A stretch of DNA of 64,000 nucleotides from Synechococcus sp. MVIR-18-1 (GCF_014279835.1 NZ_CP047942.1:1798001-1862000), one strand, 5' to 3'; shown: positions 1 through 7,988, counted from the first letter of the stretch. The notes: generated by a model not told the origin, from the letters alone. Translations and numbers: made by a program.

Positions 1-1388
1 TGAGCGCCGCGATCAGGCCAGCGTCGCATCAACAGAAGCCCGAGCACGACTAACACAGCTGGAATGAAGCCCATGCAAAGCCGAATGGCAATCAGTGCTG
101 TTTCAGGCTGTTGGACAGAACTCAAGGCGCCATCGGCTGTCTTCGTGGAGATGTATCCAGTGAGCGAGAGCAAGGTTCCAAACACGCTCATGCTGAGGCC
201 AATGATTAATTTTTGCCCAAACACCATCCAAGCGGTGTAGAGGCCCGCTGGGCGGGTGGGATCCGCGTCGATCGCATCGGGAAGCAGGGACCAGGGGATG
301 AGATAAGCGGTTGAGGCTCCCAATCCCACAAGCATGATCAAGCCGATCACAGGGATCAGAGCAACCACTCCACTGTTTTCAGGGATCGGGTTGAGGAGCG
401 TGGAAAGAAGGCAGCCGGCAATCCAGATGCTCGAGCCCCAACCGAGAGCTGTGATGCGTCCATGTCGGTTCGACACCACGCTCCAAACCTGGAGACCCAC
501 CAATGCTGCGACATTGAAGCCAAGCAAGAGCAACGTGGCGATTCCAGCTGGAACGTGGATGACTTGGACGAGCCAAATCAAGGCAACCACCTGCATCAGC
601 TGGAGGCCAAACCACAGCAGCAAATACAGCCCCAGCACCATCAGAAATCGTGAGTTTGAGCGAATGCGCCGCAGTTGTTGCAGCAAGGGCTCTTTGTTGC
701 CACTGGGGCGTTGTGCTTTTTTGGCGTAGGGGGCCAGACCCCAGCAGCAAACCAGGGTTGCCACTGCTGCGATCGTTCCTGAGATTTGTCCCATCAATAG
801 GTAGCCACCACTGCCCTCTCGCAAGACGAAAACAGCGATGAGCAACCCGATGGTTCCCGCCATGATGGATCCGGTAAATCGAGCTGCATTCAGCCGCGTG
901 CGAATCGCCGTATCCGGTGTGAGCTCGGTGGAAAGCGCCGCGTAGGGCAGATTCACGCTTGTGTAGGCCGTCATTAGCAGGATGGCCATCAGCACGTAAT
1001 ACGCCGTGCGTTGCAACGTGCTGCCCTCAGGGACCCACCACATCGCTGCCAGGCTGATGCCTAACGGCAGCGCTGCTGCAAACATCCAGGGAAGTCTTGG
1101 GCCCCATCGACTGTTGGTGTGATCGCTCATCCAACCGATCAGGGGATCATTGATGGCATCCCAAAGTTTGATCACGGTGAGCAGGGAGCCTGCAATAAAA
1201 GCTGGCAACCCTGCTGCAGAGGTGAAGAAGGGAAACAGGTAAAAACCCAGCGTCGTGGCGGCTAGTCCGGTTCCAGCATCTCCGAGCCCATACGCGAGCA
1301 TGAGACGGCGACGGGAGCCCTCGGGGCGAGCTGTTGAAGAGGTCAATCCGGAACAGGGGGCACGCGGACCGTCATAATGATTGGGCAC
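1..1388 (-). CDS. GPH-type (MFS_2) sugar:cation symporter, C-terminus cut by window edge
   Basis: The open frame runs from a GTG at 1388 down to the left edge with no stop, so about 462 codons are present and the C-terminus is missing. After a polar N-terminus it reads LMLAYGLGDAGTGLAATTLG, then a hydrophobic segment, then LWDAINDPLIGWMSDHTNSR: this Asp-rich loop after helix 2 is typical of the glycoside-pentoside-hexuronide:cation symporter branch of the major facilitator superfamily (MelB-like). Many further hydrophobic segments follow. It would be an inner-membrane transporter, but substrate and coupling ion cannot be read from sequence. The GTG start is inferred; a TTG twelve codons further in is possible. 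It is transcribed divergently from the tRNA-Gly gene that starts 47 bases upstream. Confidence 0.85.
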   Translation of the reverse strand, partial: MPNHYDGPRAPCSGLTSSTARPEGSRRRLMLAYGLGDAGTGLAATTLGFYLFPFFTSAAGLPAFIAGSLLTVIKLWDAINDPLIGWMSDHTNSRWGPRLPWMFAAALPLGISLAAMWWVPEGSTLQRTAYYVLMAILLMTAYTSVNLPYAALSTELTPDTAIRTRLNAARFTGSIMAGTIGLLIAVFVLREGSGGYLLMGQISGTIAAVATLVCCWGLAPYAKKAQRPSGNKEPLLQQLRRIRSNSRFLMVLGLYLLLWFGLQLMQVVALIWLVQVIHVPAGIATLLLLGFNVAALVGLQVWSVVSNRHGRITALGWGSSIWIAGCLLSTLLNPIPENSGVVALIPVIGLIMLVGLGASTAYLIPWSLLPDAIDADPTRPAGLYTAWMVFGQKLIIGLSMSVFGTLLSLTGYISTKTADGALSSVQQPETALIAIRLCMGFIPAVLVVLGLLLMRRWPDRGA

Positions 1389-1435
1389 GCGACTTAACGG
1401 CTACCATTACGAGTAAGCAGTTCAAGCGTACTAGT

Positions 1436-1506
<71 letters not shown>

Positions 1507-1510
1507 TGAT

Positions 1511-3586
1511 TCAAGAGCTCAGTCGGTCGGCGTACTCCTGAGCCACCATCACCACGAGGCTGCGCGCTTCTAATGGAACTCCAGACGGAGTCCAGCGTTC
1601 GATGTGGCTGGGTAGATCTTCTCCAGCAGGTAATGCTGTATCGATCAAGCGACACCATGGAGAGGCTGCTTCCGGCAGGTCGAAGTGCATGGATTTGAAA
1701 TAGGCGTTGAAGCCCATCCACAAAACGGCACCTTGATGTCCTTGCTGCAGGCTCATCGCTAAACAGTGGGACCAGTTAGCCCAGTCAGGCTTGCTGAGCT
1801 CTACTCCGTGCCACTGACGCCACAACTCGTTTGAGTCGCTTGATCGGATTGGTTTCTTTTCGTTGTGAGCTCGGATCGGATTGAACAAGACAGCAAGTTG
1901 TTGGCGCACATCGAGTAGGCGTCTCACGTAGGTCTGCAACTCGTGATCGCAATGATCGTCTCCCCAGATCATCCAGCTGAGAGGGCTGTCCTGGCACCAG
2001 GTGTTGTTATTCCCTCCCTGACTGCGCCCTACTTCATCGCCCATCAGCAGCATCGGGACACCACGACTCAGCAGCAATGTGCTGAGCAGATTGCGTTGTT
2101 GGCGCCGCCGCAGAGCAGCGATGGCGCGATCGCTGCTCGGTCCTTCTACACCGTGGTTCCAACTGTTGTTGTGGTTCTCACCATCCCTGTTGTTTTCACC
2201 ATTGGCCAAGTTGTGTTTGTTGTTGAAGCTCACCAGGTCCAAGAGGCTGAAGCCGTCATGGGCCGTAATCAGGTTCACTGAGCTACCAAGGCTTGCCGCT
2301 TTTCCGTTGTACAAATCGGGGCTGCCACGGAAGCGTTGTCCGAGAGGCCAGGTGCTGCCCTCATCCCCTTTCCAAAAGCTCCGCAATGCATCGCGGAAGT
2401 GTCCGTTCCAGGTGCCAATCCGTTTGGCTGGAAAATCACTCAGCCGGTACAGCCCTCCACAATCCCAGGGCTCGCTCACCAGTTTGAGTTCACTCAGCTG
2501 CGGATCAGCTTCCATCGCTTCAAACAAGGGAGGGTTCTCCAGGGGTTTCAGCTTCTCTCCGCGGCTGAGAGCAATTCCCAAATCGAAACGGAACCCGTCG
2601 ATGCCAAGTTCCGTGGCCCAGCAGCGAAGTGATTCAAGAATGAGTTGTCTGGAGAGCGGGTCGTTTGCGGCAATGCTGTTGCCACATCCGCTCACATCCA
2701 TGTACTCACCTGCCTCGCTCTGGTGGTAGTAATTGCGATCGGCAAACCCCCTCCAGCTCAAGGTGGGACCGTTTCGGTTCCCTTCAGTGGTGTGGTTGTA
2801 AACGACATCCAAAAGGACCTCTATGCCGGCGTCATGGCAGGCCGCCACGAGGTCACGCACCTGGTCTCGAGCCGAATGGGGATCCGAGCCCACTGCGTAT
2901 TCGTGATGTGGTGCAAACCAACTGAGAGGGCTATATCCCCAAACGTTGTCCCGTCCAGCGGGGGCGTCGTTGGGATCGAAGGCTTGGATCGGAAGCAGTT
3001 CGATGGTGGTGACCCCGAGCTCCTTTAGGTAGGGGATCTTTTCGATCACACCTAAATAGGTTCCGCGCCGATCTGGGCTGACACCGCTGTTGGGGCGTTT
3101 GGTGAACCCGCCGATGTGGAGTTCGTAGATCACGGTCTCTTGCCAGCTATGGCGAGGCCGCGGATGGGTTTGGAAATCGAACGGATCTCGCTCGCAAACC
3201 ACCGATTTCAAGCATCTATCGGAGTTGGGTGATGCACCAGTCGCGGCTGCGCGCTGATAAATGTCCCAGCCATCAATGGCGCGGGCGCACGGGTCAACAA
3301 GAACCTTGGCGGGCCGAAAACCATGGCCACCCGGCTCAATGGGGCCAAACACCCGATAGCAGTAGCAACATCCGGCACCAAGGCCTTCGACCTCAACATG
3401 CCAATAATTGGCTGAGCGATGCTGCTCCGACAGCTCAATTACCTGCTCGGGTGCTGTTGCCTCTGCATGGGAAAAGATCAGCAATTCGAGCCGATTGGCC
3501 GTTGGCGCCGCAACAGAAAAATTCACACCTCTAGGTGTGATCGTGCTGCCTAGTGGCCAGGGACTGCCGCGATGGATCGTGCTCAA
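1511..3586 (-). CDS. glgX: Glycogen debranching enzyme / isoamylase (GH13)
   Basis: A 691-residue glycoside hydrolase family 13 protein that cleaves alpha-1,6 branches in glycogen. An N-terminal CBM48-like domain occupies about residues 8-100 (PLGSTITPRGVNFSV). The catalytic barrel shows region I DVVYNHT (260-266), region II DGFRFDLG (330-337, nucleophile D335), region III SEPWD (371-375, acid/base E372) and region IV TAHDG (441-445, D444). All three catalytic carboxylates are present, so it should be active. Length fits the GlgX/isoamylase family. The start is TTG at 3586, placed just ahead of the CBM48 motif. Together with glycogen phosphorylase it would mobilise the storage polysaccharide in the dark. 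It is divergent from the MBL-fold gene at 3653. Confidence 0.92.
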   Translation of the reverse strand: MSTIHRGSPWPLGSTITPRGVNFSVAAPTANRLELLIFSHAEATAPEQVIELSEQHRSANYWHVEVEGLGAGCCYCYRVFGPIEPGGHGFRPAKVLVDPCARAIDGWDIYQRAAATGASPNSDRCLKSVVCERDPFDFQTHPRPRHSWQETVIYELHIGGFTKRPNSGVSPDRRGTYLGVIEKIPYLKELGVTTIELLPIQAFDPNDAPAGRDNVWGYSPLSWFAPHHEYAVGSDPHSARDQVRDLVAACHDAGIEVLLDVVYNHTTEGNRNGPTLSWRGFADRNYYHQSEAGEYMDVSGCGNSIAANDPLSRQLILESLRCWATELGIDGFRFDLGIALSRGEKLKPLENPPLFEAMEADPQLSELKLVSEPWDCGGLYRLSDFPAKRIGTWNGHFRDALRSFWKGDEGSTWPLGQRFRGSPDLYNGKAASLGSSVNLITAHDGFSLLDLVSFNNKHNLANGENNRDGENHNNSWNHGVEGPSSDRAIAALRRRQQRNLLSTLLLSRGVPMLLMGDEVGRSQGGNNNTWCQDSPLSWMIWGDDHCDHELQTYVRRLLDVRQQLAVLFNPIRAHNEKKPIRSSDSNELWRQWHGVELSKPDWANWSHCLAMSLQQGHQGAVLWMGFNAYFKSMHFDLPEAASPWCRLIDTALPAGEDLPSHIERWTPSGVPLEARSLVVMVAQEYADRLSS

Positions 3587-3652
3587 AGATCCGCCCGCAG
3601 ATCGCAGGACGTACTTCCCTCAAAGTAGAGGGTGTGATGGAACTCCACCGAA

Positions 3653-4324
3653 ATGACGATGACCTCGGCTTTGGAGTCAGGCCGACCACCTCAGCAAATC
3701 TTGAACAACCTTTGGTTGTTTCCTCCCAATCGAGACTGTCGCGGCGGGTCGTCTTGGTGGCTCGATGTGGATCCAGAACCCGTTCTGATCGATTGCCCGC
3801 CGCTGACCGAGGCCACCCTTCAAGCCCTGCATGACCTGGCTTCTGATCGTCCAGCGCGGATTCTTTTGACGAGTCGAGAGGGGCATGGACGCCTTCGTCG
3901 TTTGCAAGAAAGATTGGGATGGCCTGTGTTGGTTCAGGAGCAAGAGGCTTACTTGTTGCCAGGCGTTCAACCCCTTGAGACTTTTGTTGATTCCCACATC
4001 ACAACCTCCGGTTTAAGGCTGCTTTGGACGCCAGGACCGACACCAGGAAGCTGTGTTGTGCACGCTCCAGCCCCTCTGGATGTGCTGTTTTGCGGACGAT
4101 TGTTAATTCCGGTTCAGGAAAATCAGCTGGCTCCTCTGCGTCATCGACGCACGTTTCATTGGCCGAGACAGCTGATCAGTCTTCAGCGACTGCGCGACTG
4201 GATTCCTCCAGAATCCAGTCCAGCACTTGCTTCTGGAGCAGGGCTTGGGGCTCTGCGAGGTGGGCGTTTAGCTCCTTTTGATCATTGGAGTCTTGATCAA
4301 TCAGACCTGATTTCTCAAGACTGA
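3653..4324 (+). CDS. Metallo-beta-lactamase-fold protein with degenerate metal site
   Basis: A 223-residue protein with the outline of an MBL-fold hydrolase: VLIDCPPLTEATLQAL, then a strand ending ILLTSREGHGRL, and later LLWTPGPTPGSCVVHAP. In active members the strand ends in HxHxDH and the later loop is TPGHTPGS. Here the first reads TSREGH and the His of the second is Pro, so most zinc ligands are absent. It is therefore probably not a hydrolase of the usual kind; it may be structural or use another site. The gene is complete and keeps the fold's spacing, which argues against a recent pseudogene. It ends 142 bases before the hupB start. A second ATG lies two codons in. Confidence 0.72.
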   Translation: MTMTSALESGRPPQQILNNLWLFPPNRDCRGGSSWWLDVDPEPVLIDCPPLTEATLQALHDLASDRPARILLTSREGHGRLRRLQERLGWPVLVQEQEAYLLPGVQPLETFVDSHITTSGLRLLWTPGPTPGSCVVHAPAPLDVLFCGRLLIPVQENQLAPLRHRRTFHWPRQLISLQRLRDWIPPESSPALASGAGLGALRGGRLAPFDHWSLDQSDLISQD

Positions 4325-4466
4325 TTCGGTGAATGCATTGCGGCACAGTGTTTTTCGGTTGCCTCTAGGCGCTGAACTCCATACGATTGGCACGCTCAGG
4401 GAAGCCGTGCGGATGTTGATCTCCGCAACGTCAACCAGCGCGCTCTCGCTCCAAACCACTCCTTCC

Positions 4467-4742
4467 ATGAACAAAGCTGACCTCGTCAACCTGGTTGCTG
4501 CTCGCACCGAACTCACCAAAACGGACGTCTCCCTCGTCGTTGACGCCGCTATCGACACCATCATTGATTCCGTTGTCGAAGGGAAAAAAGTTTCAATCCT
4601 TGGTTTTGGTTCCTTTGAACCACGCGAGCGTTCTGCTCGTCAGGGCCTGAACCCTAAAACTGGTGAAAAAATCAAAATCCCTGCCAAGCGTGTACCCGCA
4701 TTTACTGCTGGCAAAATGTTCAAAGACCGTGTCCAGGGCTAG
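4467..4742 (+). CDS. hupB: HU-type histone-like DNA-binding protein
   Basis: A 91-residue HU protein, the usual length for the family. It begins MNKADLVNLVAARTELTK and carries the core GFGSFEPRERSARQG followed by the DNA-clasping beta-arm NPKTGEKIKIPAKRVPAF. HU dimers bend and compact DNA in the nucleoid. The frame stays open upstream to 4329, but the ATG at 4467 matches the conserved N-terminus and is clearly the start. A rho-independent terminator follows at 4770-4795, suggesting mainly monocistronic transcription ahead of gluQ. Confidence 0.96.
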   Translation: MNKADLVNLVAARTELTKTDVSLVVDAAIDTIIDSVVEGKKVSILGFGSFEPRERSARQGLNPKTGEKIKIPAKRVPAFTAGKMFKDRVQG

Positions 4743-4769
4743 GTCACAGCTCTTTCGATGATGATGGTG

Positions 4770-4795
4770 GGGTGGTCGTTGGATCACCCTTTTTT
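4770..4795 (+). terminator. Rho-independent terminator after HU gene
   Basis: An 8-bp stem GGGTGGTC/GATCACCC (one G-T pair) with loop GTTG is followed directly by six T. It lies 28 bases after the HU stop codon and before gluQ. Confidence 0.8.
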
Positions 4796-4821
4796 GTTGA
4801 TCTGAATGATCAGCAGTATCG

Positions 4822-5748
4822 ATGGCTATTCAGCTGCCCGATCATCTAAGTCAAGTCCTGCAAAACGGCCAGAGACTTCGCCAACAGTGCTATCGGGGCC
4901 GCTTTGCACCGACTCCCTCCGGTCCACTGCATCTCGGCAATGTGAGGACGGCCCTGCTGTCTTGGTTGCGTGCCCGACTCAGCAATGGGCAATGGCTATT
5001 GCGGGTCGATGATCTTGATACCCCAAGGATTCGTCCTGGAGCCATTGAGTCTGTGCTGCAAGATCTTCGCTGGCTAGGACTCAACTGGGATGGCCCCCTC
5101 GTCCTGCAGAGCAGACGACGGGGACTATATGGATCCTTCCTCTCAACCTTTCGGAGGCAGGGTTATCTCTATCCCTGTCGCTGCAGTCGCCGTGAGCTTG
5201 GTGGTGCAGCCATTTATCCGGGAACATGCAGCCGGCTTGATCAAGGCTGGGGCTTGAGGGATGCGCGATTACCGGCCTGGAGACTGCGCGTTGCTGAGCC
5301 TTTCGACACAGTGGTTGGAGATGTCGTTCTTCGTCGCGCTGATGGAGTGATCGCTTATCACTTGGCAACGTCCATAGACGAATTGGCGTTGGGCATCAAC
5401 GAGGTGATGCGAGGGGAAGATCTGGTGTCGGTCTGCGCTGCCCAAAGGGCTGTTATTACGTCGTTGGGGATGACCTCTCCGCGCTATGGGCATGTGCCGT
5501 TGCTCCTTGATGCCTCCGGCCAAAAACTGTCAAAACGCGATCATGCGACAGGTCTGAGCTCGCTGCGTGATCGTGGAGAAGCGGCCGCACAAGTGATTGG
5601 CCAATTGGCCGCATCTCTTGGTCTGGTGTCTCCCGCTTGTGCGATTTCAGCTGAAGAATTGCTGGAGGAGCTGAGAGTGCGTGAGGACAAGCTCACGTCA
5701 TTCATTGTTGGGGCTGATTCTTCAGGAAAAGTTCGGGATTACAGCTGA
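4822..5748 (+). CDS. gluQ: Glutamyl-Q tRNA(Asp) synthetase
   Basis: A 308-residue paralogue of the glutamyl-tRNA synthetase catalytic domain that lacks the C-terminal anticodon-binding domain. GluQ (YadB) attaches glutamate to queuosine at the wobble position of tRNA-Asp. The nucleotide-binding motif is GRFAPTPSGPLHLGN (HIGH-type HLGN at 37-40), and the second signature is KLSKRD at 235-240. A zinc site is visible as C119, C121, Y132 and C136, the Cys-x-Cys...Tyr...Cys pattern of GluQ. True GltX is encoded separately at 16340, so this is not the housekeeping enzyme. tRNA-Asp with a GUC anticodon, the expected target, is encoded at 16247. Confidence 0.92.
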   Translation: MAIQLPDHLSQVLQNGQRLRQQCYRGRFAPTPSGPLHLGNVRTALLSWLRARLSNGQWLLRVDDLDTPRIRPGAIESVLQDLRWLGLNWDGPLVLQSRRRGLYGSFLSTFRRQGYLYPCRCSRRELGGAAIYPGTCSRLDQGWGLRDARLPAWRLRVAEPFDTVVGDVVLRRADGVIAYHLATSIDELALGINEVMRGEDLVSVCAAQRAVITSLGMTSPRYGHVPLLLDASGQKLSKRDHATGLSSLRDRGEAAAQVIGQLAASLGLVSPACAISAEELLEELRVREDKLTSFIVGADSSGKVRDYS

Positions 5749-5776
5749 AAAAAGGCCTCAAACTAAAAGTCTTGAA

Positions 5777-5998
5777 ATGGCAACAGGAACGATGACCTGC
5801 AGAAGCTGCGGCGGTAGTGGAATTCAGCGGATCAATGACAAGCGTTTTCGCACCTGTCTCGATTGTTTGGGTCAAGGCGAGCCCATTAAGAGTCACAATC
5901 AAGAGCTAGGCATGCCGCTGCCAGCACTTGGACTTCAGAACTCTGCGGCCCGCTCTGAGCCCCTTAACGCAGTTGTTTCTTCCTCTGTTGCCAAATAA
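5777..5998 (+). CDS. Small DnaJ-type zinc-finger protein
   Basis: A 73-residue protein starting at the ATG at 5777 with one four-Cys zinc module: CRSCGGSG (C8, C11) and CLDCLGQG (C27, C30). This CxxCxGxG pairing is the cysteine-rich module of DnaJ and of small thylakoid factors such as BSD2/PSA2-like proteins, but there is no J-domain. The remaining 40 residues are low in recognisable features. It may be a minimal thiol/zinc chaperone; that is inference. Its last 35 bases overlap, tail to tail, the small membrane-peptide gene on the other strand. Confidence 0.8.
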   Translation: MATGTMTCRSCGGSGIQRINDKRFRTCLDCLGQGEPIKSHNQELGMPLPALGLQNSAARSEPLNAVVSSSVAK

Positions 5999-6080
5999 AG
6001 AAGGCGGCGGTCACCACGACGGCCAGCAAGGGCACAGTGGTGAACAGCAGAAGGGCGACAGCAGTCCAGTCGGTGTACAT
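5964..6080 (-). CDS. 38-residue single-helix membrane peptide
   Basis: A short frame from ATG at 6080 to TAA at 5964. It starts MYTDWTAVALLLFTTVPLLA, continues hydrophobic for about ten residues, and ends FFIWQQRKKQLR. This gives one membrane helix with a short acidic/aromatic N-terminus and a strongly basic C-terminus, the layout of the low-molecular-mass subunits of photosystems, cytochrome b6f or NDH-1. I do not recognise it as a named subunit. It overlaps the zinc-finger gene's 3' end by 35 bases in the opposite direction. Confidence rests on the clean amphipathic layout rather than on homology. Confidence 0.55.
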   Translation of the reverse strand: MYTDWTAVALLLFTTVPLLAVVVTAAFFIWQQRKKQLR

Positions 6081-6140
6081 CCGATCCGAGAAATAGCTGC
6101 CGCATCCTCTCAGGAGATTGCGATTTCTGGGGCAATTCTG

Positions 6141-6428
6141 TTGGTCGTTGGTGGTGCTTTCGTGGGCGCCGCCTCAGCGGCCTCGCTGAGGAGCGTGAAT
6201 CCTGTGGCGTTGGACTGTTTTCGCTTCGAGCGAATCGCTAGCTGTCAGCAGGCCCTGATTCGTTCTGAACAGCTGCAGCGCAGTGCGTCAGCTCGCGATC
6301 GTTATCCGTGTCAAACCATGCTTTTGGGCCTTCAATCTGATCTCGTCATGGTGCAGCTCCGTGCTGGACGTGGGAAAGATGCTGTCAAGTTTTTGACGGC
6401 TGTCAATGTTCAGTGTCAGGGCTTTTGA
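6141..6428 (+). CDS. Small exported four-cysteine protein (unknown)
   Basis: The frame is open from 5928, but no ATG fits; a TTG at 6141 would give a 95-residue protein beginning with a signal-like stretch LLVVGGAFVGAASAASLR. The mature part has four Cys (LDCFRFERIASCQQ, RYPCQ, NVQCQGF), suggesting disulfides outside the cytoplasm. I do not recognise a family. An AGGAG at 6112-6116 lies upstream, but no usual start codon sits at normal distance from it, so the exact start is unsure. Its stop overlaps the next gene's ATG (TGATG), so the two are probably translated together. Confidence 0.55.
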   Translation: MVVGGAFVGAASAASLRSVNPVALDCFRFERIASCQQALIRSEQLQRSASARDRYPCQTMLLGLQSDLVMVQLRAGRGKDAVKFLTAVNVQCQGF

Positions 6429-6751
6429 TGGTCGATGGCGTCAAACTGGCTTTAGTTGTCCATCAGCTCATGCCGATCTATCGACGTTTTAATGCGCGTT
6501 GCAAGGCAGTTGTTCCTCTTGTTATTGGCTTCGTTTCACTGGTTGGTGTCTCAGTAGAGGGTCAGGTTCGCTTCAACGACTGCCAGCCTGTTGCTGGGGG
6601 AGGCGTGACCTGCAACACCGTCCCTTACGGGAATACAAGGACACAGATGATTGATGGCCAATACGGACTTTTGGATCAAGCCAGTCCTGGATGGGCTGAA
6701 TATGACCCCTACGAGGGGTATGAAGACATGTTTGGTGGCAACCAGACCTGA
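6428..6751 (+). CDS. Small exported protein (unknown), coupled to upstream gene
   Basis: A 107-residue protein from the ATG at 6428. A signal-peptide-like segment RRFNARCKAVVPLVIGFVSL is followed by a polar mature region with a Cys pair (NDCQPVAGGGVTCNT) and an acidic, Tyr/Gly-rich tail (YDPYEGYEDMFGGNQT). No catalytic motif is visible and I do not recognise a family. The start overlaps the previous stop as TGATG, with AGGG eight bases upstream. An internal ATG at 6470 would give a more typical signal peptide, so processing or an alternative start is possible. A 530-base non-coding region follows. Confidence 0.65.
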   Translation: MVDGVKLALVVHQLMPIYRRFNARCKAVVPLVIGFVSLVGVSVEGQVRFNDCQPVAGGGVTCNTVPYGNTRTQMIDGQYGLLDQASPGWAEYDPYEGYEDMFGGNQT

Positions 6752-6909
6752 TTCAATCGATCGTGAAAACGAGGTGGATCTCGAGGTAAAAGTCTTGGCT
6801 TATTCCTGCCTACCTATTAGCAATTTGTAGATGATCTAGAACGGCATATTGGAGCAAGCATCGCCCTTAAAACAGGGCAGAAAAGCGGTGATCTCAAACG
6901 TTCCCATGA

Positions 6910-6929
6910 CTTTCCACAACTTTTCCACA
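6910..6929 (+). promoter_or_regulatory. Pair of DnaA-box-like sites
   Basis: CTTTCCACA and TTTTCCACA lie two bases apart. The second matches the TTTTCCACA box described for Synechococcus DnaA. A third copy in the opposite orientation is at 7213-7221. Confidence 0.45.
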
Positions 6930-7212
6930 GGCGTTGATGGCGGCTGTTTTGGAGGTCGAGCTCAGCTTTCAGGGCTTGGTTTGAGAGCTCTTTTCGTGCG
7001 TGCAGCACGATTTATTTCGTTATTCCCTTTTGAAGTATTCAAGCTTATTTAGTTCATGATCCAGTCATAGAAAGGGTTTATTACGTGTAATAGGCGACTT
7101 CTTGTTCTAACTCCGAAGTTGCGACATTTCATGACTGATCATGCGCTCACTGCGTGATGGATTTTGGTAGAAGCAATTTCTCGAGGAAAGGTCTGTCTCG
7201 ATTTAGAAATCG

Positions 7213-7221
7213 TGTGGAAAA
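7213..7221 (-). promoter_or_regulatory. DnaA-box-like site, reverse orientation
   Basis: TGTGGAAAA is the exact reverse complement of TTTTCCACA at 6921-6929. The two inverted copies are about 284 bases apart. Confidence 0.4.
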
Positions 7222-7279
7222 ACAGATACAGCGTGAGGGGCGAGGCTCAACGCTCTGCGGTTCGCGATAGGGGTATGAC

Positions 7280-7729
7280 TCAGTCCAATAGTTTTTCCAT
7301 CTGGAAACGCACGAAAGGCACACCAGCGATCGTGAATGGCTCAGGAGCGATCATCAGCCAGCCCCTTTGTTCCAGCATGGGCAGGCTGAGGAGACTGGCC
7401 TCTGTCTGCAACCGTTTGATTCCCATACGTTGGGCGTCGCATTCAATGGCCTTAAGAAGAGCTGAGCCATGCCCCTGTCGAGATGACCGACCTCGGCAGT
7501 ACAGCATTGACAGTCGGTTGGCGGGATAGCGAATCGCGAATGCAGCATCGACCCCACTGATCCAGCCTTGGCCTTCTTCAAAGGTGCGATCTAAAAGCCC
7601 TGGTAGCCAAGCAAGGTTTGCCCAAGCTTTTATTTGTTCAGGGCTGTAGGTCTGACAAGCCTGCGTTTGAATGGCGTCCACGTAAATCTCGCGCAACAAC
7701 AAGGAGTCAGTGGGTTGGATGGGGCGCAT
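7280..7729 (-). CDS. GNAT-family N-acetyltransferase
   Basis: A 149-residue protein of single GNAT-domain length. The N-terminus MRPIQPTDSLLLREIYVDAI resembles the start of the fold, and the acetyl-CoA pyrophosphate loop appears as CRGRSSRQGHGSALLKAIE, fitting the R/Q-x-x-G-x-G/A pattern. It then runs LQTEASLLSLPMLEQRGW, the usual strand-helix with a bulky residue near the CoA thiol. It would acetylate a small molecule or protein amine in the cytoplasm; the substrate is not predictable. It is transcribed away from the hli gene that starts 43 bases beyond its own start. Confidence 0.85.
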   Translation of the reverse strand: MRPIQPTDSLLLREIYVDAIQTQACQTYSPEQIKAWANLAWLPGLLDRTFEEGQGWISGVDAAFAIRYPANRLSMLYCRGRSSRQGHGSALLKAIECDAQRMGIKRLQTEASLLSLPMLEQRGWLMIAPEPFTIAGVPFVRFQMEKLLD

Positions 7730-7772
7730 GGCGCTGCTTCGTAAAACGTTGCAAAGCGGGTAAAGTGTATGT

Positions 7773-7988
7773 ATGTATTCAAAGCCGATGGACTCCTCCT
7801 CTCAGTCCCAAGCCGTTTGGTTCCAGGATGACGCTTCAGAGAAAAATAGTTCTAGGCAATTTGTTGCGGCTGAGCTTCTCAACGGTCGCTTGGCCATGCT
7901 CGGATTTGCAATTGGTCTACTCACGGAAGCCTTGACAGGTCATGGCATTGTGAGTCAATTCACTTTTGGCGTTTTAGGGATTAACTGA
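7773..7988 (+). CDS. hli: High-light-inducible protein (HLIP), one-helix chlorophyll-binding
   Basis: A 71-residue protein with the chlorophyll-binding motif AAELLNGRLAMLGFAIGLL, the ExxNxRxAMxG signature (E34, N37, R39), inside one membrane helix. HLIPs bind chlorophyll and carotenoid, protect photosystem assembly and dissipate excess light energy. A second ATG at 7788 (MDSSSQSQ) may be the true start. The stop codon overlaps the ATG of the next small gene (TGATG), so the pair is probably one transcript. HLIP genes are usually stress and high-light induced, but I did not find a clear HLR1 element. Confidence 0.92.
   Translation: MYSKPMDSSSQSQAVWFQDDASEKNSSRQFVAAELLNGRLAMLGFAIGLLTEALTGHGIVSQFTFGVLGIN

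Larger units (their letters stand above)
6752..7279. other. Non-coding gap with three DnaA-box-like 9-mers
   Basis: No convincing gene in 528 bases. It holds CTTTCCACA (6910-6918) and TTTTCCACA (6921-6929) side by side, and TGTGGAAAA, the inverse orientation, at 7213-7221. A small hairpin GCCCTTAAAACAGGGC lies near 6863-6878. Confidence 0.55.

Noticed and set aside
7164-7529. Plus-strand 121-codon frame
   Set aside because: Mostly antisense to the GNAT gene; the residues look like a shadow frame.
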